Below, one piece after another: positions 42,801-50,765 of a stretch of 64,000 nucleotides of DNA; positions within the stretch are counted from its first letter, which is position 1; every line of letters begins with the position of its first letter. Source of the DNA: Agromyces fucosus (lineage in GTDB: Bacteria; Actinomycetota; Actinomycetes; Actinomycetales; Microbacteriaceae). The stretch spans positions 496,001 through 560,000 of the forward strand of contig NZ_SDPO01000002.1 of the NCBI RefSeq assembly GCF_004134865.1. Reading direction: 5' to 3'. The translations under genes and the position numbers were made by a program. Under the pieces are notes generated by a model, which searched no databases, had not been told where the DNA came from, and was given only the letters and a program-made list of their open reading frames with translations.

Positions 42801-42877
42801 ACGGCGACGCCGGCGCCCAGCGCCACGAGCACCGTGAGCGCGACACCGGCGAGGATCCCCCGTCGGGTTCGCGCCAT
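39800..42877 (-). CDS. large membrane-anchored GH67-like (alpha-glucuronidase-like) protein
   Basis: 1025 residues. An N-terminal hydrophobic anchor (7-29) is followed by a GH20/GH67-type N-domain (about 90-155, ALRVVAVSEAGAVLGVYDLAAAV), then a TIM-barrel-like region beginning SRLGFRMVDLG. The barrel shows three acidic positions in the GH67 catalytic order: Glu345 in IRIGEAG, Asp431 in YTLGDFYS and Glu452 in RIVEFQSRREFENFG, where GH67 enzymes have EFQITKEY. VEGIWTWTQDGGPW follows. The last 300 residues are seven to eight membrane spans, which I know of in no GH67 enzyme. Similarity is by eye and distant; the substrate is unknown. Confidence 0.7.
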   Translation of the reverse strand: MARTRRGILAGVALTVLVALGAGVAVVLADELGIRSEPSDIPPEVLEAAPETPSIIPPAFTAITAPPSFRMGLAADELRDAVADAEATEGSATLEVVIAEGAVATEEPADRDADETYRLEGTPDALRVVAVSEAGAVLGVYDLAAAVRDRRAVTEHLGDTVDSRLGFRMVDLGAVGVTVHESEWIAGDDYSHNSKAFADVILAEAPYIDETALAVARTDFEAYVRHALAEGYNAIAIPGFVEYLTFSGVGDGTEVYGADDTHVARAIAMREAFGPIWEYAHDAGLDVYFRTDMLTLTTPLEAYLVDRFGSLATEDPAFWDVYSAGLDELYAEMPYLDGVLIRIGEAGRVYDLPGWDYYSKLAVTTVDSVRAMLTAFTEQAERVDREVIVRSWSVGVGAVGDMHTNDASYEAVLGGIDSDALIVSTKYTLGDFYSHLPLNHTLEIGEQRRIVEFQSRREFENFGAFPNDLGVLYREALQRFIEANPHVEGIWTWTQDGGPWRAGPLSLELKAGFWQLYELNTELAVRLARDPEADPAAITADWARRWFSGDPATVQAIGEAMAQSRAAITDGLYIGPFADRRVFAIGLEPPPMMWIFEWDILTGDSAVLNVIYEISRGDLDEAIAGGDRAIAAVERMQSAIEATDAASWRDPALRTAFLDTLAYQANTYAMLGDYREMFLRQAEWHDTGDHAAYEQWDAARRAFEASAAAHEAAYAGDPYLPAYNLTAAELGVERAVRDRPMAWAARIALVLLAAWLGYGIAAGYSRAGWLGARAARALWVAGTRPWRARALVEGLGRLDRVLLAVVPAAFLVASRGIQTWFLAPSHLLVTLGGWAVFVGVVWLALGRRSAWPVIAAIGGAAVLRVALLLVVLAPTGPGGYWFEFWTNPLGRSVYIALAFAAFGWVVVAAAWAIAVERGALWATGAVVAGVGVVLAVFGSLIGLIGLEAALTTWNDEMALLPWGLSRILGISVYLDIPADTAWWVAIAGGVLVVAGAICVALAQRFWPMSHSLSGRPSRASETASA

Positions 42878-42972
42878 CACGTGGGCAGCGTAGCAAGAGT
42901 GGGACGGATGTCCCAGAGAAATCTCGCACCCCGGGGCATGCGCTCGAAATGGAACGGGGCCGTTGCTCAGCG

Positions 42973-44118
42973 TCAGGCCGAAGCGCCGGCCCGACGACGC
43001 AGCACGAGCACCGCGCCGGCTGCGAGCAGCAGCGCGCCGCCGAAGAGCGGCAGCGCGGCGTCGAAGCCGGTCTCGGCGAGCGCGGCACCGGTGACGGTGG
43101 AGCTGCCGCCCGGCGTCGCGGCGGCGACGACGGTGAAGGTCACGAAGTACAGGCCGCCCTCGTTCTGTCCCTGCGATGCGAGCACGAGCGTGTGCTGCCC
43201 CGGCGCGAGAGCCGCGAGGGTCTCGGGCGAGAGCGTCACGGTGATCAGGCCGGTGGAATCGGCCTGGAACACGCCGACCGCCACGGGAGCCGAGTAGGCG
43301 TAGGCGTCGAAGTAGGTCAGCCCGTCCCAGTACCAGTCGCCCTGCACCTGAAGCTGACCGGCAGCGCCCTGCGTGAGGGTGCCGCCGTCGACGGGCGTGA
43401 TCTCCCGCTCGGCGAGGAATGCCGCGAGCTGCTCCGAGTCCTCGAAGACGGGTTCGCCGATGGGCTCCTCGACGGGCGCCGGCACGAACTCCGTGTCGAG
43501 CGTGCCCCACTTGACCCATGAGACGGATCCGGTCTGCCCCTCGTCGACGAAGAACCCGTAGCCGAGAAGGTCGACGTCGTCGGCGGCGGGCGACGCACCC
43601 TCGATGGCGGCCAGGAGCTCCTCGAGCGTGGCGGTCGTGTTCGCCGGGGCGGCATCGGACACGGCGCGGCTCGTCGTCCACTGCGCGTCGAGCGCGACCA
43701 CATTGGCGGTGGTGTCGGCCGGGCGAAGCGTCGTGAACTGCTGGTCGCCGGCGGCGTCGTCGAAGAACAGGGGGATCTGGAAGTAGGCGTTCGTGCTGCC
43801 CCACGAGATTCCGGCATCGATCAGCTCGCGGAGGTCGCCGTTGTCGGCGGCCGCGTCGAATCCGTTGAGGATCTGCACCTTGCCGGTGAGGTCGAGCTGT
43901 CCGTTGCCGTCGACGAACGAACCGGTGGCGGCACCGTTGTGCCAGCCGACGTACGTCGACTCGTCGGGGCGGATGTCGTCGGCGCCGACGTACGCGATCT
44001 CGGTCGGATCGATCTCCTCGGCCTGTGCCGGCGCGGCGCCGGCGAGGGCCAGCCCACCGCCGACGGCGATGGCCGTGGTGAGGGCGGCGAGTCGAGTCGT
44101 GCGTCGTTGAAGGGCCAT
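42973..44118 (-). CDS. cell-wall-anchored protein with LAETG sorting signal
   Basis: 381 residues. A Sec signal peptide (RRTTRLAALTTAIAVGGGLALAGAAPAQA, cleavage after AQA) is followed by an Asp/Ala/Thr-rich secreted region of unknown fold, and then the class E sortase signal LAETG, a hydrophobic stretch (LPLFGGALLLAAGAVLVL) and RRRAGASA. Sortase would attach it to peptidoglycan; no sortase gene is in the window. It lies 95 bp upstream of the GH67-like gene on the same strand, so both may act at the surface. Confidence 0.85.
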   Translation of the reverse strand: MALQRRTTRLAALTTAIAVGGGLALAGAAPAQAEEIDPTEIAYVGADDIRPDESTYVGWHNGAATGSFVDGNGQLDLTGKVQILNGFDAAADNGDLRELIDAGISWGSTNAYFQIPLFFDDAAGDQQFTTLRPADTTANVVALDAQWTTSRAVSDAAPANTTATLEELLAAIEGASPAADDVDLLGYGFFVDEGQTGSVSWVKWGTLDTEFVPAPVEEPIGEPVFEDSEQLAAFLAEREITPVDGGTLTQGAAGQLQVQGDWYWDGLTYFDAYAYSAPVAVGVFQADSTGLITVTLSPETLAALAPGQHTLVLASQGQNEGGLYFVTFTVVAAATPGGSSTVTGAALAETGFDAALPLFGGALLLAAGAVLVLRRRAGASA

Positions 44119-44305
44119 CGAGGGTTCCTGTCTGTGGGGGTGGTGGTGACTGCAGCGCATCGCGCACACGACGAGGCGCGCCCTCGGGCGCGCCTCGATT
44201 CGAATGCATGCGTTCGGGTGAGCCTATCCGGAGGATAGTGTCCGGATAACCCCCTGTTCGAGGGGTGCGCGCTTCGCCCCCTGTCACACGGCATACGCCA
44301 CGCCG

Positions 44306-44311
44306 TAGGCT
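44306..44311 (+). promoter_or_regulatory. TAGGCT -10 box, leaderless aminotransferase
   Basis: TAGGCT, six bases, GTG at 44318, without a Shine-Dalgarno sequence. Confidence 0.5.
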
Positions 44312-44317
44312 GGTCGC

Positions 44318-45535
44318 GTGACCGAACACCCGCGCCTCTCCGCCCGTATCGCCGCCATCGCCGAGTCCGCGACCCTGAAGGTCGATGCCAAGGCGAAGGC
44401 CCTCCAGGCCGAGGGGCGCCCGGTCATCTCGTACGCAGCCGGCGAGCCCGACTTCTCGACGCCCGAGTACATCGTCGAGGCCGCCCTCGCCGCCACGCAT
44501 GACCCGAAGAACTACCGGTACACGCCTGCGGCCGGCCTGCCCGAGCTGCGCGAGGCGATCGCCGCGAAGACGCTGCGCGACTCTGGGCTCGAGGTCTCCC
44601 CCGGCCAGGTCGTCGTCACGAACGGCGGCAAGCAGGCCGTCTACCAGGCGTTCCAGACGCTGCTCGACCCGGGCGACGAGGTGCTCGTGCCGACGCCGTA
44701 CTGGACCACGTACCCCGAGGCGATCAAGCTCGCCGGCGGCCGCCAGGTCGACGTCTTCGCCGGCTCCGACCAGGGCTACCTCGTCACCGTCGAACAGCTC
44801 GAGGCCGCCCGCACCGACCGCACGAAGGTGCTGCTCTTCGTCTCGCCCTCGAACCCGACCGGCGCCGTGTATTCGGCCGAGCAGACCCGCGAGATCGGCG
44901 AGTGGGCGCTCGAGCACGGCATCTGGGTCGTCGCCGACGAGATCTACCAGAACCTCACCTACGCCGAGGAGCCCGACGGCGTGCCGCCGCGCGCGGTCTC
45001 GATCGTCGAGGCCGTGCCCGGGCTGGCGAACCAGGCGATCCTCGTCAACGGCGTCGCCAAGACCTACGCGATGACGGGCTGGCGACTCGGCTGGATGGTC
45101 GGCCCCTCCGACGTCATCAAGGGTGCCGCGAACCTGCAGTCGCACCTCTCGTCGAACGTGTCGAACATCTCGCAGCGTGCGGCGATCGCCGCCCTCAACG
45201 GTCCGCAGGACGCGGTTGAAGAGATGCGCCGCGCCTTCGACCGCCGTCGCCGCACGATCGTCTCCGAGCTCTCGAAGATCGACGGCATGACCGTGCCGGT
45301 GCCGCAGGGCGCCTTCTACGTCTACCCCGACGTCACCGGCCTGCTCGGCCGCGAGTGGGGCGGCGTCACGCCGACCACCTCGCTCGAGCTCGCCGACCTG
45401 ATCCTCGACCAGGCCGAGGTCGCCGCGGTGCCCGGCGAGGCGTTCGGCCCGTCGGGCTTCCTGCGCCTCAGCTACGCACTGGGCGACGCCCCGCTGCTCG
45501 AGGGCGTGCAACGCCTGCAGCGCCTCTTCTCCTGA
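44318..45535 (+). CDS. aspC: aspartate aminotransferase (class I/II, PLP)
   Basis: 405 residues of the class Ib aminotransferase family: [81 protein letters not shown] and the Schiff-base Lys in [16 protein letters not shown], plus substrate Arg in GFLRLSYA. It interconverts aspartate and oxaloacetate. Leaderless GTG start. Followed by a tandem repeat and hairpin. Confidence 0.92.
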   Translation: MTEHPRLSARIAAIAESATLKVDAKAKALQAEGRPVISYAAGEPDFSTPEYIVEAALAATHDPKNYRYTPAAGLPELREAIAAKTLRDSGLEVSPGQVVVTNGGKQAVYQAFQTLLDPGDEVLVPTPYWTTYPEAIKLAGGRQVDVFAGSDQGYLVTVEQLEAARTDRTKVLLFVSPSNPTGAVYSAEQTREIGEWALEHGIWVVADEIYQNLTYAEEPDGVPPRAVSIVEAVPGLANQAILVNGVAKTYAMTGWRLGWMVGPSDVIKGAANLQSHLSSNVSNISQRAAIAALNGPQDAVEEMRRAFDRRRRTIVSELSKIDGMTVPVPQGAFYVYPDVTGLLGREWGGVTPTTSLELADLILDQAEVAAVPGEAFGPSGFLRLSYALGDAPLLEGVQRLQRLFS

Positions 45536-45551
45536 CCTGACGTCGCACGTC

Positions 45552-45591
45552 GAGTCGGCGAGTCGGCGAGTCGGCGAGTCGGCGAGTCGGC
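45552..45591. repeat. five tandem copies of GAGTCGGC
   Basis: An uninterrupted 8-bp unit repeated five times, starting 17 bp past the aminotransferase stop. The last unit forms the left arm of the hairpin at 45583-45652. Being 8 bp and intergenic, it would change spacing, not a reading frame, if it slipped. Confidence 0.95.
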
Positions 45592-45652
45592 GGATGATTC
45601 GCGCGACGCGCCGACACCCTGCGGCGCGCCGTCGCAGACGTCCGCCGACTCG
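45583..45652. terminator. long hairpin between convergent aspC and lysG
   Basis: Outer arms CGAGTCGGCGGA (45583-45594) and its perfect complement (45641-45652) enclose GC-rich sequence that can pair further (GCGACGCGCC with GGCGCGCCGTCGC). It probably ends both converging transcripts. Confidence 0.65.
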
Positions 45653-45678
45653 CATCGCGCCTGCGCCAGGGCGCCGCC

Positions 45679-46626
45679 TCAGGGCCGCGCGAGCGCGGTG
45701 CGCGCTTCGGCCGCGAGTTCGTCGGCGACCGCGGTGAGCAGGGTCGAGCGCAGGTTCCACTGCTGCCAGAAGAGCGGCACGTCGATCGGCGCCCCGTCGA
45801 GTCGTACGAGCGCGCCGCGCTCGAGTTCTGCCGCCGACTGGAACGCGGGCAGCATGCCCCAGCCGAGCCCGAGCTTGACCGCCGTCGCGAAGTCGCTCGA
45901 GGCCGGCACGAAGTGGCGGGGAGGACCGTCGGGGTCGATCCCCTGTGCCGTCAGGTGCTCGCGCTGCAGGTCGTCGCGTCGGTCGAAGTCGACGAGCGGG
46001 GCCGTCGCGAGTGCGGCGGCCGGCTCCGCGCCGCGTCGCCGCTGCTCACCGCGCCCGCGCGAGCCGCGCATGCCGGAGCCGAGCGCGAGCCCCCAGCGCT
46101 CGGCGAAGGCCGGTGTCGCAACGGGCTCGTAGCGCATGACCCCGAGCGGGCGCACGAGGCATCCGGCCACCGGCGCGGACTGCGACGTGACGGCCCCCAG
46201 CACGGTGCCCGACTCGAGCAGGCCGGCCGTGAAGTCCTGGTCGTCGCGGTGCAGGTCGAAGACGACCGGGTGCCGCTCCCCGACGCGGGCGAGGGCGGGC
46301 AGGAACCACGTCGCGAGCGAGTCGGCATTGACTGCGAGGGCGAGCGAGAGCGGCCGAGCGGATGCCTCGTCGAGCCCGAACTCCGCGATGGCGTCGTGTT
46401 CGAGCAGCGCGACCTGGCGCGCGAGCCGCACGATCGGCGCACCCGCCTCGGTCGCCCTGGCCGGCTTCGATCGCACGACGAGCACGCGCCCGAGCTGTTG
46501 CTCGAGCGCCTTGACGCGCTGGGAGACCGCCGACGGGGTGATGCGCAAGCGTCGAGCCGCCGCGTCGAACGTGCCCTCGTCGATGACGACGGCGAGCGTA
46601 CGGGCGAGGTCGAGCGGGATCTCCAT
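45679..46626 (-). CDS. lysG: LysR-family regulator LysG/ArgP
   Basis: 315 residues. The helix-turn-helix is at residues 5-60 (LARTLAVVIDEGTFDAAARRLRITPSAVSQRVKALEQQLGRVLVVR), then an ArgP-type effector domain (VNADSLATWFLPALARV, HRDDQDFTAGLLESGTVLGAVTSQ, LGLGWGMLPAF). It activates the divergent lysE exporter in response to basic amino acids. An Arg/Gly/Ala-rich insertion (about residues 185-215, RGSRGRGEQRRRGAEP) interrupts the domain and is not usual. Confidence 0.9.
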   Translation of the reverse strand: MEIPLDLARTLAVVIDEGTFDAAARRLRITPSAVSQRVKALEQQLGRVLVVRSKPARATEAGAPIVRLARQVALLEHDAIAEFGLDEASARPLSLALAVNADSLATWFLPALARVGERHPVVFDLHRDDQDFTAGLLESGTVLGAVTSQSAPVAGCLVRPLGVMRYEPVATPAFAERWGLALGSGMRGSRGRGEQRRRGAEPAAALATAPLVDFDRRDDLQREHLTAQGIDPDGPPRHFVPASSDFATAVKLGLGWGMLPAFQSAAELERGALVRLDGAPIDVPLFWQQWNLRSTLLTAVADELAAEARTALARP

Positions 46627-46697
46627 CTGAAGCAATGCTAATGCCGATGAAGAATCTTGAGCTGGAGTAAAGCGTCCGGCCCACCTACATTCGTCTC
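46627..46697. promoter_or_regulatory. lysG-lysE divergent control region
   Basis: A 71-bp spacer with an AT-rich core. TACATT (46686-46691) lies six bases before the lysE GTG, so lysE is probably leaderless. LysG would bind between the two genes; no single operator is clear. Confidence 0.45.
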
Positions 46698-47444
46698 GTG
46701 CCCCTCTCCTCCATCCTCGCCGGCTTCGGCCTCGGCCTCTCGCTCATCGTCGCGATCGGCGCGCAGAACGTGTTCGTGCTGCGGCAGGGCATCCGGCGCG
46801 AGCACGTCTTCGCGGTGGCGGCGATCTGCGCGCTGAGCGACCTCGCGCTGATCATGGTCGGCGTCTCCGGCATCGGCGCGGTGCTGACGGCGGTGCCCTG
46901 GCTCGTCGACGTCATCCGCTGGGCGGGTGCTGCGTTCCTCGTCGCCTACGGGCTGCTCGCGGCGCGTCGCGCGATCCGGCCGAGCGGCGAGACGCTCGAG
47001 GCCGAGACCGCCGAACACGAGGTCGAAGAGGCCGAGGCGGATGCCGCGGGGCTCGTGGGCGCCAGGGCCGGGACACCCTCGGCACCCACGAACCCCGCGG
47101 CATCCGCCTCCACGTCGACTCCCACCTCGACCTCGACACTCACCCGCCGGAGCACCGGCCTCGCCGCCGCCGTGCTGACCTGCCTCGCCCTCACCTGGCT
47201 GAACCCGCACGTCTACCTCGACACGGTCTTCCTGCTCGGCTCGGTCGCGAACACGCACGGCGAGGCCCGCTGGGCCTTCGCCGCCGGAGCAGGTGCCGCG
47301 AGCATCGTCTGGTTCTTCGGGCTCGCCTACGGCGCGAGGCTCCTCGGCGGCGTGCTCTCGAGCCCGCGTGCGTGGCGCGTGCTCGACGCGATCATCGCCG
47401 TCGTCATGGTCGGCCTCGGCGTCATGCTCGTGCTGCCGCACTGA
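46698..47444 (+). CDS. lysE: LysE/ArgO basic amino-acid exporter
   Basis: 248 residues, against about 200-235 in the family. The first three spans (ILAGFGLGLSLIVAIGAQNVFVLRQGI, VFAVAAICALSDLALIMVGVSGIG, VIRWAGAAFLVAYGLLAARRAI) and last three (AAVLTCLALTWLNPHVYLDTVFLLGSVA and on) are canonical LysE. Between them is a 45-residue Glu-, then Ala/Pro/Ser/Thr-rich cytosolic loop encoded by repetitive sequence. It exports lysine/arginine under LysG control. Confidence 0.92.
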   Translation: MPLSSILAGFGLGLSLIVAIGAQNVFVLRQGIRREHVFAVAAICALSDLALIMVGVSGIGAVLTAVPWLVDVIRWAGAAFLVAYGLLAARRAIRPSGETLEAETAEHEVEEAEADAAGLVGARAGTPSAPTNPAASASTSTPTSTSTLTRRSTGLAAAVLTCLALTWLNPHVYLDTVFLLGSVANTHGEARWAFAAGAGAASIVWFFGLAYGARLLGGVLSSPRAWRVLDAIIAVVMVGLGVMLVLPH

Positions 47445-47493
47445 GCGGGCACCGAGCCGGCACGGAAACCGATCCCGCCGATCACCACCCGGG

Positions 47494-47520
47494 TGTCGAG
47501 AACGGCTGTCGCCGTTCGTC
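47494..47520 (+). promoter_or_regulatory. ECF42-type promoter TGTCGA-N17-CGTC
   Basis: TGTCGA (47494-47499), 17 bases, CGTC (47517-47520), 37 bp before the DGPF gene. This matches the TGTCGA -35 with a CGA/TC-type -10 described for ECF42 sigma factors, one of which is encoded just downstream, so autoregulation is likely. Confidence 0.6.
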
Positions 47521-47557
47521 GTACTTGCGTAGCGTGACCGAGAGAGAGGATTCCACC

Positions 47558-48424
47558 ATGGAATACGCACTGTTCTACGCCGAGGGCGACGAGCCCATCG
47601 CCTACGTGCCGGCGGCCGACGACATCGGCGACTGGGTCGACGACCTCGAGAGCCGGGGTGCGTCCGAGTACGGCGAGCGGTTGCGGCCCGACCAGGACGC
47701 CACGACCGTGCGGGTCCGCGACGGGCAGCTGCTCGTCACCGACGGGCCGTTCACCGAGTCGAAGGAATCGATCGGCGGGTTCGACATCATCGACGTCGCC
47801 GACCTCGACGAGGCGATCGAGATCGCGTCGCGGCATCCGGCCGCCGCCTTCGGGCGGGTCGAGGTGCGCCCGTTCATGCAGTGGCCCGGTGCCGAGCCCG
47901 AAGCGCGCGTCGTCCCGGCGGGATTCCGCGAACGGGTTGCGAGCGGCCGACGGTACCTCATGTTCGTAGTCGCCGAGCGGCAGGGGCGGCGAGCCGTCAT
48001 CGGCGACGACGGCGGCGAGCCGACGCCCACCGAGGACCCGATGGACGACGACCCGCAGGCCTGGGTCGACGAGATGGACGGGCGCGGGACCCGCCTCTTC
48101 GGCGACGTGCTGCGCGGCCCCGAGGACGCGACCTTCGTGAGCCGGCGCGCGGGCGAGGTGCTCGTCAGCGACGGCCCCTTCGCCGAGGCGAAGGAGTGGA
48201 TCGCAGGCTTCGACGTGCTCGAGGTGCAGGGCCTCGCCGAGGCGATCGAGGTGGCGTCGAAGCATCCGATGGCCAGGGGCGGCACGCTCGAGCTGCGCCC
48301 GCTCTGGCCGTTCGACGTGCACGACGACCACGTCGCCCGCCACGAACGGGAAGCCGCCGAGCGCGGCATCAGGGTCGAGCCGGCCGCCGCAGAGGTGCTC
48401 GATGAGGTGGGGGCGGGCCGCTGA
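47558..48424 (+). CDS. tandem DGPF/YCII-domain protein, ECF42 partner
   Basis: 288 residues made of two YCII/DGPF modules: the first has LVTDGPFTESKESIGGFDIIDVADLDEAIEIASRHP, the second LVSDGPFAEAKEWIAGFDVLEVQGLAEAIEVASKHP. DGPF proteins are the constant genomic partners and targets of ECF42 sigma factors; their biochemical role is unknown. Most are single-domain (about 120 residues), so the fusion is notable. The sigma factor gene begins 11 bp later. Confidence 0.9.
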   Translation: MEYALFYAEGDEPIAYVPAADDIGDWVDDLESRGASEYGERLRPDQDATTVRVRDGQLLVTDGPFTESKESIGGFDIIDVADLDEAIEIASRHPAAAFGRVEVRPFMQWPGAEPEARVVPAGFRERVASGRRYLMFVVAERQGRRAVIGDDGGEPTPTEDPMDDDPQAWVDEMDGRGTRLFGDVLRGPEDATFVSRRAGEVLVSDGPFAEAKEWIAGFDVLEVQGLAEAIEVASKHPMARGGTLELRPLWPFDVHDDHVARHEREAAERGIRVEPAAAEVLDEVGAGR

Positions 48425-48435
48425 GTCGCGAACGG

Positions 48436-49773
48436 ATGACGGACGGGGCGCCGACGCCCGAGGGGCGAGCCGAAGTGCTCGCGCCCGCGGTCGCGGCGGC
48501 ACTCCGTTCCGCGTTCGAGACGGAGTGGTCGCGGGTCGTCGCCACGCTCATCCGCACTACTGGCGATTGGGATGTCGCGGAGGAGGCGACCTCGGGAGCC
48601 TTCGAGCGCGCCGCGACCACGTGGCCGCGCGACGGCGTGCCGGCCAATCCGGGCGCGTGGCTCACCACCGCCGCCCGCAACCTCGCACTCGACCGGCTCC
48701 GGCGTCGCGGCGTCGAGACGGACAAGGTCAGGGAGTGGATCGCGATGGAAGCACTCGAGGGACGAACCGGCGGACCGCCGGACCCGGCCGACGTCGCGAT
48801 CGCTCGCGACGAGCCGGCGTGGGAAGACCGACTTCGCCTCGTCTTCACCTGCACGCATCCGGCGCTGCCGATGGAATCACGAGTCGCGCTCACCCTGCGC
48901 ACGGTGGGCGGCCTCGAGACGAGCGAGATCGCGCGCGCCTTCTTCGTGCCGGAGTCGACCATGGCACAGCGCCTGGTGCGTGCGAAGCGGAAGATCCGGA
49001 ACGCGGGCATCCCGTATCGCGTGCCGCCGCCAGAGGCGCTTGCCGACCGGCTCGACGGGGTGCTCGCCGTGCTGTACCTCGTCTCCAACGAGGGCTACGT
49101 CGCCTCATCGGGCGACCGTCTGCAACGCGTCCACCTGGCCGTCGAGGCGATCCGGCTCACGCGACTGGTCGTCGACCTGCTGCCCGACGCCCACGAGCCC
49201 CACGCCCTGCTCGCGCTCATGCTGCTCCAGCACGCACGCGCGGCGGCGCGCGTCGATGCCGGCGGCGAGCTCGTACCGCTCGAGGAGCAGCGCCGCGAGC
49301 AGTGGGACCGCGCGCTCATCGCCGAGGGACTCGCCCTGCTCGGCCCGATCCCGACGAGCGAACGAGGTCCCTACCGGGTGCAGGCCGAGATACAGGCCGT
49401 GCACGTCAGCGCGCGCACGCCTGACGAGACGGACTGGGCGGCGATCGTGCGTCGATACGACGAGCTCGCGGGGCTCATGAGGGGCGCGTCGCCGTTCGTC
49501 GAGCTCGCTCGCGCGATCGCGATCGGGATGGCCGACGGCGCCGACCACGGGCTCGCGGCCCTCGCCGCTCTCGAGTCTTCGGGCCGTCTCGCCGGATACC
49601 ACCTGCTGCCGGCGGCTCAGGCGGACCTCCTCCGCCGATCCGGGCGAGCGGATGCCGCGGCGGCCCGATACCGCGAGACGATCCCCCTCGCGCCGACGGC
49701 GCCCGAGCGCCGATTCCTCGAACGTCGCCTGGCAGAGGTCGAGGCGTCGGCTGCGCCCGGGCCCGACCGCTGA
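48436..49773 (+). CDS. ECF42-type RNA polymerase sigma factor
   Basis: 445 residues, far longer than a minimal ECF factor. Region sigma2 is at about residues 25-95 (SAFETEWSRVVATLIRTTGDWDVAEEATSGAFERAATTW, NPGAWLTTAARNLALDRLRRR), sigma4 at about 135-185 (RLRLVFTCTHPALPMESRVALTLRTVGGLETSEIARAFFVPESTMAQRLVRAKRKIR), and then a helical TPR/DUF6596 extension (DGVLAVLYLVSNEGY, LARAIAIGMADG). There is no anti-sigma gene; the extension replaces it. It is co-transcribed with the DGPF gene. Confidence 0.93.
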   Translation: MTDGAPTPEGRAEVLAPAVAAALRSAFETEWSRVVATLIRTTGDWDVAEEATSGAFERAATTWPRDGVPANPGAWLTTAARNLALDRLRRRGVETDKVREWIAMEALEGRTGGPPDPADVAIARDEPAWEDRLRLVFTCTHPALPMESRVALTLRTVGGLETSEIARAFFVPESTMAQRLVRAKRKIRNAGIPYRVPPPEALADRLDGVLAVLYLVSNEGYVASSGDRLQRVHLAVEAIRLTRLVVDLLPDAHEPHALLALMLLQHARAAARVDAGGELVPLEEQRREQWDRALIAEGLALLGPIPTSERGPYRVQAEIQAVHVSARTPDETDWAAIVRRYDELAGLMRGASPFVELARAIAIGMADGADHGLAALAALESSGRLAGYHLLPAAQADLLRRSGRADAAAARYRETIPLAPTAPERRFLERRLAEVEASAAPGPDR

Positions 49774-49859
49774 CCGAGCCCCCATCCACCGATCGGTGGA
49801 CGCGGGAATCGACCCGTCGGGGGCTGCCGATCGCGGCGCAACCGCGAGAGGCTTCCGGT

Positions 49860-50765
49860 ATGAACACGACACGCACGGATGCCGCGGTGCAGATCCGCGG
49901 GCTCCGCAAGGCTTATGGCGGGGTGATCGCCGTCGACGACCTCGATCTCGACATCGCCCACGGCGAGACGTTCGCCCTGCTCGGACCGAACGGGGCCGGC
50001 AAGTCCACCACGGTCGAGATCCTCGAGGGCTACCGGCTCCGCACCTCGGGCGAGGTGAGCGTGCTCGGCGTCGACCCTGCTCGCGGCGGCCTCGACTGGA
50101 AGTCGCGCATCGGCATCGTGCTGCAATCGAGCGGGGAGACCGGGCTCCTGACCGTCACCGAGTTGCTGCGGCACTTCGCCTCGCTCTACCCCCACCCGCG
50201 CGACGTCGACGAGGTCATCGCCGCCGTCGGCCTCGAGACGAAGGCGAAGACCCGCATCGCGAAGCTCTCGGGCGGCCAGCAGCGTCGCGTCGACGTCGCC
50301 CTCGGCATCGTGGGCCGGCCCGAGCTGCTCTTCCTCGACGAGCCGACCACGGGCTTCGACCCCGAGGCGCGCCGGCAGTTCTGGGGGCTCATCCGGTCGC
50401 TCAAGGCCGAGGGCACGACGATCCTGCTCACGACCCACTACCTCGACGAGGCGGCGCAGCTGGCCGATCGCGCCGGCGTGATCGCCGGCGGACAGCTCAT
50501 CGACGTCGGCGCCATCGATGAGATCGGCGGGGCCGACGCACGCCGTCCGATCGTGCGCTGGCGAGACGCGGCCGGCACCACGCGTGAGGTGCGCACCGAC
50601 GAGCCGGGGCTGCACGTGGCATCCGTCGTCGCCGCACTCGGCCGCGAACCCGACGGCCTCGAAGTGATCCGGCCGACCCTCGAGGACATCTACCTGGGGC
50701 TCGTGCACGACGCTTCGGCGGGCTCAGCACGCGAATTCGACGACACCGAGGAGGCCCTCGCATGA
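49860..50765 (+). CDS. ABC-2 type exporter, ATP-binding protein (DrrA-like)
   Basis: 301 residues: Walker A GPNGAGKST, signature LSGGQQRRVDVALGIVG, Walker B LLFLDEPTTGFDPEARRQFW, H-loop LLTTHYLDEA, and a C-terminal DrrA-type regulatory tail. It overlaps the permease by ATGA and is followed by a kinase/regulator pair, so the four genes form an exporter with its own sensor, as in drug- or lipid-responsive systems. Confidence 0.93.
   Translation: MNTTRTDAAVQIRGLRKAYGGVIAVDDLDLDIAHGETFALLGPNGAGKSTTVEILEGYRLRTSGEVSVLGVDPARGGLDWKSRIGIVLQSSGETGLLTVTELLRHFASLYPHPRDVDEVIAAVGLETKAKTRIAKLSGGQQRRVDVALGIVGRPELLFLDEPTTGFDPEARRQFWGLIRSLKAEGTTILLTTHYLDEAAQLADRAGVIAGGQLIDVGAIDEIGGADARRPIVRWRDAAGTTREVRTDEPGLHVASVVAALGREPDGLEVIRPTLEDIYLGLVHDASAGSAREFDDTEEALA

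Noticed and set aside
42907..42972. Small gene between the GH67-like and LAETG genes
   Set aside because: The 95-bp spacer has no start codon with a ribosome site or coding bias; it is more likely regulatory.
38873..43297. Very long open frame on the + strand (1474 codons) and similar long antisense frames, such as 42878-45760 on the - strand
   Set aside because: They are Arg/Ala/Gly/Pro-rich shadows of real genes on the other strand, caused by high third-position GC. They lack domains, and known genes with clear motifs occupy the same DNA.
45552..45591. Possible CRISPR array or attachment site
   Set aside because: The unit is 8 bp with no spacers, and no cas or integrase gene is in the window.
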